From contig NZ_AP031498.1 of assembly GCF_042854845.1 (NCBI RefSeq), positions 3,100,001 to 3,164,000 of the forward strand: a stretch of DNA of 64,000 nt, given 5' to 3'. Shown one piece after another: positions 7,112-16,045 of the stretch; positions within the stretch are counted from its first letter, which is position 1; each line of letters opens with the position of its first letter. The translations under genes and the position numbers were made by a program. This DNA is from Maricurvus nonylphenolicus (lineage in GTDB: Bacteria > Pseudomonadota > Gammaproteobacteria > Pseudomonadales > Cellvibrionaceae). Below the pieces are notes generated by a model that was not told the origin of the DNA, ran no database searches, and saw nothing but the letters and a program-made list of their open reading frames with translations.

Positions 7112-9690
7112 TATTCCTCAGCTCCAGAGTCAGCCACAGCGGCCTCTTCATCGTCACCATTACCGGTTTCTTCGATACGCTCGACACCGATAATATGCTC
7201 ATCGCCTTTCACTTTAATCAGGCGCACACCTTGCGTATTACGACTCAGTACCGAAACCTCATCGACACGCGTACGCACCAAGGTACCCTGATCAGAAATC
7301 AGCATAATTTCTTCACCATCAAACACCTGAACAGCACCAACAATGTCGCCGTTACGCTCGGTGGTTTGCATACCAATTACACCCTGATTACCACGGCCTT
7401 TGGTTGGGAAATCTTCCACATCGGTACGCTTGCCATAACCATTTTCGGATACAGTCAGCACCTTGCCACCTTCCTGCGGGATTACCATGGAGATAACCTT
7501 GTTCTCTTCCGGCATACGAATACCGCGAACACCACGAGAAATACGACCCATGGAACGCACATCACTTTCTTTAAAGCGTGCCGCTTTACCGTTAGAGGCA
7601 AACAGGATTACATCATTGGAGCCATCAGTAATGGCGGTTCCAACCAGGTGATCACCTTCATCCAGTTCAATCGCACGCAAACCTACGCTACGCGGACGGG
7701 AGAACTGCGTCAGGGTGGTCTTCTTCACGGTACCATTGGCAGTCGCCATAAAGATAAAGTGATCATCATCGTATTCTTTCACCGGCAGAATCGAGGTAAT
7801 ACGCTCACCCTCTTCCAGCGGCAACAGATTAACCATTGGACGACCACGGGACTGACGACCCGCTACCGGAATCTGATAAACCTTCAACCAGTACACTTTA
7901 CCGGCATTGGTAAAGCACAAAATTGTATCGTGGGTGCTGGCAATCAGCAGATGTTCAACAAAGTCTTCATCTTTAACCGCTGTTGCCGCTTTACCCATAC
8001 CACCGCGGCGCTGCGCCTGATAAGCATCCAACGGCTGAGTTTTAGCGTAACCACCGTGAGAAATGGTTACTACACGGTCTTCTTCGGTAATCAGATCTTC
8101 GATGGTCAGATCTTGCTGAGAGCTTTGAATATCAGTACGACGCTCATCACCGTAGTTGGCTTTGACCTCTTCCAGTTCTTCACGAATAACCTGCATCAAG
8201 CGCTCAGGGTTACCCAGGATTTCCAAGAACTCAGCGATTAGCTCCAGCTTCTCTTTATATTCAGCCAGTAGCTTATCGTGCTCCATGCCAGTCAAACGGT
8301 GCAAGCGTAATTCCAGAATTGCCTGCGCCTGAGCAGGAGACAGATGGTACTGACCATCCACCAAACCAAATTGTGGGCCAAGATCTTCCGGGCGACAGGC
8401 GTCAGCACCAGCACGCTCCAGGAACTGGCTAACATCACCAACAGGCCAACCTTTGGCGATCAAGGCCTCTTTTGCATCAGCCGGTGTTGGGCTTGCCTTG
8501 ATCAGTTCAATTACCGGATCGATATTGGCAATGGCAACCGCCAGACCTTCCAGGATATGGCCACGCTCTCGGGCTTTACGTAGCAGATAAACGGTACGAC
8601 GCGTTACCACTTCACGGCGGTGACGCACAAAGTACTCAAGCAGCTCTTTCAGATTAAGAATCTTCGGCTGGCCATCAACCAATGCAACTACGTTAATACC
8701 AAATACGCTTTGCAGCTGAGTTTGGGCATAGAGGTTATTCAGTACTACATCGCCCTGCTCGCCGCGTTTCAGCTCAATCACTACGCGCAGACCATCTTTA
8801 TCTGACTCATCACGCAGCTCAGAAATACCTTCAATCTTTTTGTCTTTAACCAACTCGGCGATCTTTTCAATCAAACGCGCCTTGTTCAGCTGGTAAGGTA
8901 TTTCATTGATGATAATGGTTTCTTTGTTGGCTTTATCGTTACGCTCGATTTCAGCTTTTGCACGAACGTAGATACGACCACGACCAGTACGATAAGCCTG
9001 CACAATACCGGCACGACCATTAATAATGCCGCCCGTTGGGAAATCCGGGCCCGGGATGTGCTCCATCAACTCATCGATAGTAATGTCATTATTATCGATA
9101 AGCGCCAAGCAGCCATCGATCACTTCTTTCAGGTTATGGGGAGGAATATTGGTCGCCATACCTACCGCAATACCGGAAGAACCATTGACCAGCAGGTTCG
9201 GGACGCGGGTTGGCATTACCTCTGGGATATGTTCAGTACCATCGTAGTTGGGCACAAAATCTACGGTTTCTTTATCCAGGTCCGCCAGCAGATCATGGGC
9301 GATCTTCTGCATACGGATCTCGGTATAACGCATCGCTGCGGCACCATCACCATCGATGGAGCCAAAGTTACCTTGACCATCTACCAGCATATAACGCAGC
9401 GAGAAGTCCTGAGCCATACGCACAATGGTGTCGTAAACAGCAGAATCACCGTGCGGGTGATATTTACCGATTACGTCACCCACAACACGGGCAGACTTCT
9501 TGTAGGGCTTATTCCAATCGTTGTTCAGCTCGTTCATGGCGAACAACACACGACGGTGTACTGGCTTCAAGCCATCGCGTACATCAGGCAGCGCCCGGCC
9601 AACGATTACACTCATGGCGTAATCGAGATAGGACTGCTTTAACTCGTCTTCGATATTAACGGGTAGGATTTCTTTCGCTAACTCGCCCAT
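7111..9690 (-). CDS. gyrA: DNA gyrase subunit A
   Basis: The breakage-reunion subunit of DNA gyrase. The catalytic tyrosine is Tyr122 in AAMRYTEIRM. The quinolone-resistance region (67-106) has Ser83 and Asp87 (GDSAVYD), the residues found in susceptible enzymes, so there is no target-site resistance mutation at these positions. The C-terminal beta-pinwheel repeats are present, including the GyrA-box-like QRRGGMGK. The C-terminal tail is acidic. The length of 859 residues is typical. pheA follows with a one-base overlap. The start ATG at 9690 gives the conserved opening MGELAKEILPVNIEDE. A divergent plus-strand operon begins at 10066. Confidence 0.98.
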   Translation of the reverse strand: MGELAKEILPVNIEDELKQSYLDYAMSVIVGRALPDVRDGLKPVHRRVLFAMNELNNDWNKPYKKSARVVGDVIGKYHPHGDSAVYDTIVRMAQDFSLRYMLVDGQGNFGSIDGDGAAAMRYTEIRMQKIAHDLLADLDKETVDFVPNYDGTEHIPEVMPTRVPNLLVNGSSGIAVGMATNIPPHNLKEVIDGCLALIDNNDITIDELMEHIPGPDFPTGGIINGRAGIVQAYRTGRGRIYVRAKAEIERNDKANKETIIINEIPYQLNKARLIEKIAELVKDKKIEGISELRDESDKDGLRVVIELKRGEQGDVVLNNLYAQTQLQSVFGINVVALVDGQPKILNLKELLEYFVRHRREVVTRRTVYLLRKARERGHILEGLAVAIANIDPVIELIKASPTPADAKEALIAKGWPVGDVSQFLERAGADACRPEDLGPQFGLVDGQYHLSPAQAQAILELRLHRLTGMEHDKLLAEYKEKLELIAEFLEILGNPERLMQVIREELEEVKANYGDERRTDIQSSQQDLTIEDLITEEDRVVTISHGGYAKTQPLDAYQAQRRGGMGKAATAVKDEDFVEHLLIASTHDTILCFTNAGKVYWLKVYQIPVAGRQSRGRPMVNLLPLEEGERITSILPVKEYDDDHFIFMATANGTVKKTTLTQFSRPRSVGLRAIELDEGDHLVGTAITDGSNDVILFASNGKAARFKESDVRSMGRISRGVRGIRMPEENKVISMVIPQEGGKVLTVSENGYGKRTDVEDFPTKGRGNQGVIGMQTTERNGDIVGAVQVFDGEEIMLISDQGTLVRTRVDEVSVLSRNTQGVRLIKVKGDEHIIGVERIEETGNGDDEEAAVADSGAEE

Positions 9691-10065
9691 ATAGTTTGGC
9701 TTTCCTTATGTTCCAAGACACCACTACTTGTGGCAGTGCCCCATTACGTCTCCCGGTGGAAAATCCCTCCCAGGAGTGCTGGTCTTGAATGCGTAACATG
9801 CTGCCTACACATGAGCCGTAAATAGCCCCCGTAGCAAGCGCGCCCAACACGCACATGAAGCGATGAATACTACCATAAAATCAACAGCATAGGCACGTAA
9901 TTGCCCTAAAACATGCCAGTAAAACAGTGTACCGACAGGCAGTGTCACAGGGTATACTCGGGGTCATAACAGAGCGGCGACGATTTCTGATGAATTCCCC
10001 CGCAAATAGTACAAATAAACACCAAAAACACACCCGAATTAGCTATAGGCACAAGACAACAAGCC
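9691..10065. other. Divergent intergenic region, gyrA / mtaD
   Basis: This 375-base gap must hold the gyrA promoter (minus) and the mtaD-ubiG-mupP promoter (plus). A TATACT hexamer at 9953-9958 could be a plus-strand -10 box, but the sequence 15-17 bases upstream (CCGACA or TACCGA) is a poor -35. No convincing gyrA promoter could be picked out by eye, and no tRNA or small gene is visible. Confidence 0.5.
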
Positions 10066-11388
10066 ATGGAAACCGTCGACACATTAATTCATGCAGGCTG
10101 GATTATTCCTGTCATTCCCGAAAACCAGGTTCTGAGCGAATGCAGCCTGGCAATTAATGACGGCCGTATTGCTGCCATTGTTCCCACCACAGAAGCTAAA
10201 TCACGATTTAGCGCCACGGAAGAACTGGACCTGACTCAGCACCTGATCATCCCCGGCCTGATCAACGCCCACGGCCATGCAGCCATGAGCCTGTTGCGCG
10301 GATTTGCCGATGACCACCCCCTGCAAACCTGGCTGGAAGAACATATTTGGCCCGCTGAAGGCCAATGGGTTGATGCAGAATTTGTTAAAGACGGCACAGA
10401 ACTGGCCCTGGCGGAAATGATTCGCTCAGGCACCACCTGCTTTTCAGACATGTATTTCTTCCCGGAAGCTGCCGCCAAAGCCGCCTTTGAGAGTGGCATC
10501 AGGGCCCAAATCACCTTCCCTGTCTTTGATTTCCCCAGCGCCTGGGGTCAAGGGCCCGATGAATACCTGAGCAAAGGCCTGGCGCTAAACGATGATTACC
10601 GATCCAACGAACTGATTACCATCGGTTTTGGCCCTCATGCTCCCTACACTGTCTCAGATGAGCCATTGCAGCGAATTGCCACCATTGCCGAGGAAATGCA
10701 GGCGCCCATCCAGATTCACCTGCACGAAACCGCTTTTGAAGTCGATGAGGCTGTAAAAAATACGGGTAAACGCCCTATCCAACGCCTGGCTGATCTGGGG
10801 CTACTAAGCCCACTAACCCAGTGCGTGCATATGACACAGATCAGCGATGATGACCTAGAGTTGCTGAAAAGCACCGGCGCCCATATCGTGCACTGCCCGG
10901 AATCCAACCTGAAACTGGCCAGCGGCTTTTGCCCGGTAGATAAACTCCAGCAGACCGGCATTAATGTCGCCCTCGGCACCGACGGCGCCGCCAGCAACAA
11001 TGACCTAGACCTGCTGGGAGAGCTACGCACTGCAGCCCTACTCGCTAAAGGAGTCAGCGGTAATGCCAGCGCCTTGAATGCCCACCAGGCCATTCGCATG
11101 ACCACCCTGAATGGCGCCAAGGCCATGGGAATAGATCACGTAACCGGCAGCCTGGAAACCGGTAAAGCAGCGGATGTAATTGCCATCGCTTTCGATGAAC
11201 TGGAAAGCATGCCGCTATACAATCCGGCATCACAATTGGTGTATGCCCAACGCAGCCACCGGATCACCCATAGCTGGGTAAACGGTAAGTGCCTGATGCA
11301 TGATCGCCAGCTGCAAACCCTAAGCGAGCACGAGATCATCACCAAAGCCCAGCGCTGGCAGAAAAAAATAGCCGGTCAATCACATTAA
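10066..11388 (+). CDS. mtaD: 5-methylthioadenosine / S-adenosylhomocysteine deaminase (TRZ/ATZ amidohydrolase)
   Basis: A metal-dependent amidohydrolase of 440 residues. The signature NAHGHAAMSLLRG (about 67-79) supplies two metal-binding histidines. GFGPHAPYTVSD, IQIHLHET, HCPESNLKLASG and ALGTDGAASNNDLDL are the other conserved active-site blocks of the MTA/SAH deaminase group. It would convert methylthioadenosine to methylthioinosine in purine and methionine salvage. Gene order mtaD-ubiG-mupP-SDR next to gyrA matches Pseudomonas aeruginosa PA3170-PA3173, where the first gene is a methylthioadenosine deaminase; this supports the substrate but does not prove it. The ribosome site before the ATG is weak. 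Confidence 0.88.
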   Translation: METVDTLIHAGWIIPVIPENQVLSECSLAINDGRIAAIVPTTEAKSRFSATEELDLTQHLIIPGLINAHGHAAMSLLRGFADDHPLQTWLEEHIWPAEGQWVDAEFVKDGTELALAEMIRSGTTCFSDMYFFPEAAAKAAFESGIRAQITFPVFDFPSAWGQGPDEYLSKGLALNDDYRSNELITIGFGPHAPYTVSDEPLQRIATIAEEMQAPIQIHLHETAFEVDEAVKNTGKRPIQRLADLGLLSPLTQCVHMTQISDDDLELLKSTGAHIVHCPESNLKLASGFCPVDKLQQTGINVALGTDGAASNNDLDLLGELRTAALLAKGVSGNASALNAHQAIRMTTLNGAKAMGIDHVTGSLETGKAADVIAIAFDELESMPLYNPASQLVYAQRSHRITHSWVNGKCLMHDRQLQTLSEHEIITKAQRWQKKIAGQSH

Positions 11389-11438
11389 CCCAATCGCAAT
11401 AACATATTTTTAAGTTTAAGACGTATACGGAAAACGAT

Positions 11439-12137
11439 ATGAGCAACGTTGACAGCGCAGAGATTGCAAAGTTTGAAGCCATGGCCAGTCGCTGGTGGGA
11501 TAAAAGCGGTGAATTTAAACCCCTGCATGATATCAACCCGCTGCGCGCCAACTATATTGATCAGCGCTCACCGGTGGCCGAAAAGAAAGTTGTCGATATT
11601 GGTTGCGGCGGCGGCATTCTTTCCGAATCCCTCGCGCAGCGCGGCGCCATAGTCACAGGCATCGATATGGGTGAAGCACCGCTGAATGTAGCCAAGCTGC
11701 ACAGCCTCGAATCTGGCGTCAGCGTCGACTATCGCCGCACAACCGCCGAAGAGCTGGCTCAAGAAGAAGCCGGCCAATACGATGTGGTGACCTGCCTGGA
11801 AATGCTGGAGCATGTTCCCGACCCAAGCTCAGTCATTAAAGCCTGTGCCGATTTATGCAAACCTGGTGGTGATATTTATTTTTCCACTATTAACCGCAAC
11901 CCCAAGTCTTATATGTTCTCGATCGTTGGCGCTGAGTATTTACTGAAAATGCTACCCAAGGGCACTCACGAATACAGCAAATTTATCCGCCCCTCCGAGC
12001 TGGCGGCCTGGATTCGCCAAGCAGATCTATCACTGGAACATATGACTGGCCTAACCTACAACCCACTCTTCAAGAGCTATAAGCTCAATGATCGGGATGT
12101 CGACGTTAACTATATGGTGCACTGTAAAAAACGCTAA
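11439..12137 (+). CDS. ubiG: Ubiquinone biosynthesis O-methyltransferase
   Basis: An SAM-dependent methyltransferase that performs both O-methylations of ubiquinone synthesis. The SAM-binding motif VVDIGCGGGILSE lies at about 51-63, and GIDMGEAPLNVAK, CLEMLEHVPDP and FSTINRNPKSY are family blocks. The N-terminal FEAMASRWWDKSGEFKPLH is characteristic of UbiG. The length of 232 residues is usual. GGAAAA precedes the ATG. It lies 50 bases after mtaD and 25 before mupP in what looks like one operon. The pairing of ubiG with mtaD, SAM and its by-products, is conserved in pseudomonads. Confidence 0.97.
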   Translation: MSNVDSAEIAKFEAMASRWWDKSGEFKPLHDINPLRANYIDQRSPVAEKKVVDIGCGGGILSESLAQRGAIVTGIDMGEAPLNVAKLHSLESGVSVDYRRTTAEELAQEEAGQYDVVTCLEMLEHVPDPSSVIKACADLCKPGGDIYFSTINRNPKSYMFSIVGAEYLLKMLPKGTHEYSKFIRPSELAAWIRQADLSLEHMTGLTYNPLFKSYKLNDRDVDVNYMVHCKKR

Positions 12138-12162
12138 CCTAGAAACAAGAGCCTCTTAAGTA

Positions 12163-12819
12163 ATGGCAGTAAAAGCAGTTCTATTTGACCTTGATGGCAC
12201 CTTGATTGATACAGCACCGGACTTTATTGTTGTATTAAATCGATTACTTGAAGAAGAGGGTCGCCGCCCTCTTCCAGAGCAACCTATCCGGGACACAGTT
12301 TCCAGCGGCGCAAAAGCACTGGTAAAGCTCGGCTTTAAGCTGGAAGAATCCGATTCAGAATTTGAACGTCTACGGTTACGCCTGCTTGAGCTTTATAGCG
12401 ATCACCTGGCCGTTTACAGCAAACCGTTTAACGGCATAGAACTTTTACTGGAGCAACTGACCAAGCACAAGCTGCACTGGGGTATTGCCACCAACAAACC
12501 TGAAGTTTACACAACGCCACTACTGCAACAGCTACAACTTTCACCCGCCAGTGTAATTTGTCCAGATCATGTGCAGGAACGTAAACCACACCCAGAATCA
12601 TTACTGCTCGCCGGAAAGCAACTAAACTGCTCCCCCACGGAAATGATCTATATCGGTGATCATCAGCGAGACATTGAGTGTGGCCGCCGCGCCGGCGCCA
12701 TTACCATCACCGCTCGCTACGGCTATATTGAAGAGAACGACAATCCAGATCACTGGCAAGCCGATCATATCGTTGATTGCGCCAACGAACTCTGGCCAAT
12801 CATTAAAACCTATTTGTAA
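12163..12819 (+). CDS. mupP: HAD phosphatase, probable N-acetylmuramic acid 6-phosphate phosphatase
   Basis: A HAD-superfamily hydrolase of 218 residues. Motif I is LFDLDGTLIDTAPDF (7-21) with the nucleophile Asp in DLDGT; motif II ATNKP, the lysine in ERKPHPE and motif IV IGDHQRDIECG are all present. By sequence alone it resembles phosphoglycolate phosphatase (Gph). The position directly after ubiG corresponds to P. aeruginosa PA3172, which was shown to be the MurNAc-6-phosphate phosphatase of peptidoglycan recycling. The MupP call rests on that synteny; Gph activity is the alternative. Confidence 0.82.
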   Translation: MAVKAVLFDLDGTLIDTAPDFIVVLNRLLEEEGRRPLPEQPIRDTVSSGAKALVKLGFKLEESDSEFERLRLRLLELYSDHLAVYSKPFNGIELLLEQLTKHKLHWGIATNKPEVYTTPLLQQLQLSPASVICPDHVQERKPHPESLLLAGKQLNCSPTEMIYIGDHQRDIECGRRAGAITITARYGYIEENDNPDHWQADHIVDCANELWPIIKTYL

Positions 12820-12865
12820 GTAGCTCACATGTAGAAGCTACAGTTACCGCGAGAAATGAAATTCT

Positions 12866-13627
12866 ATGTCTGACGTAAAAGCCTCTATGCCTGAAAATTA
12901 CCGCCCCGCTGGCGACACACTACAAGGCCGAGTTATCGCCATTACCGGCGCCGGTGATGGCATTGGCCGCATAGCCGCAAAAACGTTTGCCGCCTACGGT
13001 GCCACTGTTATTCTGCTTGGCCGCACCATTCAAAAACTGGAAATGGTTTACGATGAGATTGAACAAGCCGGCCACCCGCAGCCAGCCATCTTCCCAATCA
13101 ATCTGGAAGGCGCCTGCGAAAAAGATTATGAGGATATGTGCCAGGCCTTCTTTGACGAATTTGGTCGCCTCGACGGCTTATTACACAACGCCGGTGATTT
13201 AGGCGAGCGAACCCCCATTGCCAACTATGCAGCAGACACTTGGCAACGCGTAATGCAGGTTAACGTAAACGCCCCCTTTATGATAACCAAAGCCCTGTTG
13301 CCACTGCTGGAAAAATCCTCTGACGCACGCATTCTGTTTACCGGCTCTTCTGTTGGCTATCAAGGGCGTGCGTACTGGGGTGCCTATGCTGCATCCAAAG
13401 CTGCACAGGAAAACCTGATGCAAACTCTCGCCCAGGAACTGGAAGACGTTGTACCTGTGGGTGTCAACAGCATCAACCCAGGTGCGACTCGCACGCAAAT
13501 GCGTGCTGCAGCCTACCCAGCGGAAAACCCTGCTGATGTGAAAAGCGCAGAAGAATTAATGCCTTTGTATCTGTACCTGTTAGGCCCAGACAGCAAAGGC
13601 ATAAGCGGAAAGCAGTTTAGCTTTTAA
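12866..13627 (+). CDS. YciK-like short-chain dehydrogenase
   Basis: A classical short-chain dehydrogenase of 253 residues. The nucleotide-binding motif is TGAGDGIG (about 28-35), NAG lies at about 111-113, the catalytic serine is in FTGSSVGYQG, and the Tyr-Lys pair is in YAASKAAQ. TG...GIG with a following Arg suggests NADP(H) preference, but the substrate is unknown. It closes the mtaD-ubiG-mupP-SDR set, as in Pseudomonas (PA3173), and resembles E. coli YciK. It converges on the rhodanese gene with only 20 bases between the stops; no clear terminator is visible there. Confidence 0.88.
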   Translation: MSDVKASMPENYRPAGDTLQGRVIAITGAGDGIGRIAAKTFAAYGATVILLGRTIQKLEMVYDEIEQAGHPQPAIFPINLEGACEKDYEDMCQAFFDEFGRLDGLLHNAGDLGERTPIANYAADTWQRVMQVNVNAPFMITKALLPLLEKSSDARILFTGSSVGYQGRAYWGAYAASKAAQENLMQTLAQELEDVVPVGVNSINPGATRTQMRAAAYPAENPADVKSAEELMPLYLYLLGPDSKGISGKQFSF

Positions 13628-13647
13628 ACCCAAAGAGCTGAGAGTTC

Positions 13648-14148
13648 TTAACGACTGCTTACTTGAGGATTTTGTAGATACATCGCCGTCATCGGCATAA
13701 CGACAGGGAAGTCTTCCAGCATCCAGGCAAAAAAACCGCTGCGGAAGTAATAAACATTCGAAAACCCCCAATACACACTCACCGCACTGGCATAAGCGCT
13801 ACGCATGCACTCTGCACTACTGCAGTAAATCACTAACGGGGTTGTATGACTGATGCCCCTGGACTGATAGAGCTTGTCGAAGTCACGCTGGAAATCCAAA
13901 TGCAAGGCACCACTTATGTGCCCCATTGACCATTCTTCATCACTTCGTACATCGACAAAGACTGCACCCGCATCATAAAGAGCTTTCGCCTGATAAACAT
14001 TAACCGTTCTTACGCCCGATATTCCCATTGGAGCGTAATCGGCCACACTTACAACAGAAAACAACAACGCTACAAAAGCTACAATTACTCGCCACACACT
14101 CCCTGGCATCGCAAGCAACTTAACAACAAACAAATGACTGCTTAACAT
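13648..14148 (-). CDS. Secreted rhodanese-like protein
   Basis: A 166-residue protein with an N-terminal hydrophobic segment (about residues 16-36) that looks like a signal peptide or anchor, followed by one rhodanese-like domain. FVDVRSDEEWSMGHISGALHLDF is the CH2A/CH2B region, and the active-site loop reads IYCSSAECMRSAYAS. That two-cysteine loop resembles the CxxxxC(W) loop of periplasmic rhodanese-like proteins of PQQ-dependent catabolic operons rather than the plain CxxGxRS loop. The start is placed at the ATG at 14148, with GGAGG 8 bases before it; a TTG codon lies just upstream. It is convergent with the SDR gene, and its substrate is unknown. Confidence 0.8.
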   Translation of the reverse strand: MLSSHLFVVKLLAMPGSVWRVIVAFVALLFSVVSVADYAPMGISGVRTVNVYQAKALYDAGAVFVDVRSDEEWSMGHISGALHLDFQRDFDKLYQSRGISHTTPLVIYCSSAECMRSAYASAVSVYWGFSNVYYFRSGFFAWMLEDFPVVMPMTAMYLQNPQVSSR

Positions 14149-14393
14149 CAAGATAGCCTCCTGGCTAGCACACCACCTTCCCCTAAGCGGCTACAACCCC
14201 GGTATTTTCCCTATTGGCCTAAAAATTGTTCTTGTTAAAAAGTATAGGTAGGGAATAAAGGCCCAGTTAGTCGAAAAGGGACTAAAGGCCGGGACTATCT
14301 AGAACAGAAGCTATGAGACGAAAAAAAGCAGAAACAGAAACAAGAATACAAAGGAAATAAGCGTAAACTTATAAAGCTATTAGGGCTAGACAA

Positions 14394-14885
14394 CTAATAG
14401 CGCTCTACATCCTCAGACAAAGGATCTAAAGGCTCAGACCAGGACGGCGTTTGCGATTGTTTTTCTACGGACTGGTGCTCCACCTCAAACTGATCAACAG
14501 GTAAGGCAGGCAATTCGTAATCGCGCCAGTATTTATGCACAACACCGCCAACGAAGTGCACAAACACATGCTTTTCCTTTATGACATTTTTCTTAAAAGA
14601 AAAAAGAAGAAATACTCGCGTGCGTTTGGTGTGATGCTCTTCAAAACGATAGGTAAAAATTTCTGAAGTGTTGCTACCACGACTGATTTGATCAGGCTCT
14701 CCAATATTCTCCAACACCCAATCACGTGTTGTTTTATTAACCCGAATACTGTTGAAAACCTGCTCAGGAATTGGCTTGCTATTGTGGCCATAGGTGACGG
14801 TATTTCGGTGATCAAGTAACGCACAGGAATTCATGAAAAACAATCCGGCAAATATTACCGCCAGAAACACTACCCTGCGCCCCAT
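14394..14885 (-). CDS. Putative lipoprotein with BamE/OmlA-like domain
   Basis: A 163-residue protein. From the ATG at 14885 it opens with two arginines, a hydrophobic stretch and FFMNSC, giving a lipoprotein-like signal with Cys21 as the candidate lipid-bearing residue, although Asn before Ser-Cys is not an ideal lipobox. The segment VFNSIRVNKTTRDWVLENIGEPDQI resembles the start of SmpA/BamE/OmlA domains, which carry a conserved glycine-x-P turn. GGAG lies 9 bases before this ATG, so it is preferred over the ATG five codons upstream. The function is not known. It neighbours the end of the chemotaxis cluster but need not belong to it. Confidence 0.65.
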   Translation of the reverse strand: MGRRVVFLAVIFAGLFFMNSCALLDHRNTVTYGHNSKPIPEQVFNSIRVNKTTRDWVLENIGEPDQISRGSNTSEIFTYRFEEHHTKRTRVFLLFSFKKNVIKEKHVFVHFVGGVVHKYWRDYELPALPVDQFEVEHQSVEKQSQTPSWSEPLDPLSEDVERY

Positions 14886-14925
14886 CAAACCGATCTCCAT
14901 AACCGTTCAGAAATTTGACGAAAAT

Positions 14926-15369
14926 CTAGGCAACTGAGACCTGCTGATTAACCTGCTTGTGCATCAGCTGCATCAGCGATGCTTCAGCACGAGATAAACC
15001 ACAGCGACGGGCAACCTCTTCAGATTGCACTCCAGAATCAAACAAGCGTGCCGCATCATTGTAGGCACTGTGCACAGGAGTTACAGCTGAAGGAACAGAC
15101 TGCACTTGCTGTACAGGTGCCTCAGCAGCGTCCGCTTTTTGCTTGGCATGTTGATGCAAAACTTTTTCCATCGCCACCAGGCGTTTTCCCATGCCAATTG
15201 AGCCACTATTGGTTAACTGTAAGTCATGATCCAAGCGATCATAAAGCTTACGGGTTAGCTCCGCCTGCTGACGCTGACGACGAATACAGAACAGCGATAA
15301 TATCACCGCAGCCCAGCTAACAACGACGCTACCCAGTAAAGCGATATCAAACCATTGTTCAGTATTCAT
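14926..15369 (-). CDS. DUF2802 membrane-anchored protein
   Basis: A 147-residue protein with one N-terminal transmembrane helix (about 10-28), a basic coiled region (IRRQRQQAELTRKLYDRL), and a C-terminal helix-turn-helix-like segment ending LFDSGVQSEEVARRCGLSRAEASLMQLMHK. This is the DUF2802 pattern, and the gene sits directly after cheW as PA1465 does in Pseudomonas. No function is established; conserved position suggests a role near the polar chemotaxis or flagellar machinery. The start is the ATG at 15369, preceded by AGGAG. Confidence 0.78.
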   Translation of the reverse strand: MNTEQWFDIALLGSVVVSWAAVILSLFCIRRQRQQAELTRKLYDRLDHDLQLTNSGSIGMGKRLVAMEKVLHQHAKQKADAAEAPVQQVQSVPSAVTPVHSAYNDAARLFDSGVQSEEVARRCGLSRAEASLMQLMHKQVNQQVSVA

Positions 15370-15415
15370 CAATCACATCTCCTCGCGTACTGATCGCATA
15401 AATATGCAAACTGGC

Positions 15416-15901
15416 TTACATATTCTCCAGATCAGCCCACTCTTCATCTGTCAGCAGCTTGTCGAGCTCAATTAAGATCAACAGCTCATTGTTTTTGTGG
15501 CAGACGCCCTGAATAAACTTGGCGCTCTCTTCGTTACCCACGTTCGGTGCTGTCTCGATCTCTGACTGGCGCAGATATACCACTTCAGCCACACTATCAA
15601 CCAACATACCCACCACATGATTATCCGCTTCGATTATGACGATACGGGTATTGTCAGTGACATCACCTGGCTCCAGGCCAAAGCGATGACGGGTATCAAT
15701 AACGGTAACTACATTACCGCGCAGATTGATAATGCCCAATACGTAGGGGGGCGCACCGGGAACCGGGGCAATTTCGGAGTAGCGCAGGACTTCTTGGACC
15801 TGCATCACGTTAATACCGTAGGTTTCACCCGCCAGCTTGAAGGTGACCCACTGCAGTATCGGATCTTCGCTGGTCTTACTTTTTGCAGAGCTGGTTGTCA
15901 T
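15416..15901 (-). CDS. cheW: Chemotaxis coupling protein CheW (first cluster)
   Basis: A 161-residue single CheW domain that links chemoreceptors to CheA. Family blocks seen: WVTFKLAGETYGINVMQVQEVLR, PVPGAPPYVLGIINLRGNVVTVIDTRHRFGL, and VVGMLVDSVAEVV. The C-terminal EEWADLENM tail is acidic. It is the last chemotaxis gene of the cheYZAB-motCD-parC-parP-cheW series and has its own sigma-28-like promoter 87 bases upstream, so it can be made at a higher level than the genes before it. Confidence 0.94.
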   Translation of the reverse strand: MTTSSAKSKTSEDPILQWVTFKLAGETYGINVMQVQEVLRYSEIAPVPGAPPYVLGIINLRGNVVTVIDTRHRFGLEPGDVTDNTRIVIIEADNHVVGMLVDSVAEVVYLRQSEIETAPNVGNEESAKFIQGVCHKNNELLILIELDKLLTDEEWADLENM

Positions 15902-15987
15902 ATTTATCCACTTCCTTCATTAAACCGGCGTCAAAAAACAAACGAAACTACATCCTTACTATAGTTAATAGCAGCTTCTATGCCAGC

Positions 15988-16014
15988 CTATCGTCCGGGT
16001 TTCTGAAAAGTTTA
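15988..16014 (-). promoter_or_regulatory. FliA (sigma-28) type promoter of cheW
   Basis: On the minus strand TAAACTTT (16007-16014) is separated by 11 bases from GACGATAG (15988-15995). The enterobacterial/pseudomonad FliA consensus is TAAAGTTT-N11-GCCGATAA; the match is 7 of 8 and 6 of 8 with exact spacing. It lies in the gap between parP and cheW. Confidence 0.68.
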
Positions 16015-16045
16015 GCTTTTTATGTCATTTATTGTGTATAGGCCA

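Noticed and set aside
7093..8241. 382-codon plus-strand open frame antisense to gyrA
   Set aside because: It lies wholly opposite gyrA and the start of pheA, has low-complexity His/Thr/Asn-rich translation typical of an antisense shadow, and has no ribosome site.
7111..9690. Possible quinolone-resistance alleles in gyrA
   Set aside because: Ser83 and Asp87 are both present, as in susceptible enzymes.
9656..9856. 66-codon minus-strand frame overlapping the gyrA start
   Set aside because: It overlaps gyrA in another frame and covers the presumed gyrA leader; composition is not protein-like.
14149..14393. A regulatory RNA or small gene upstream of the rhodanese gene
   Set aside because: The gap has only weak inverted repeats and no open frame with a ribosome site apart from the rhodanese start region.
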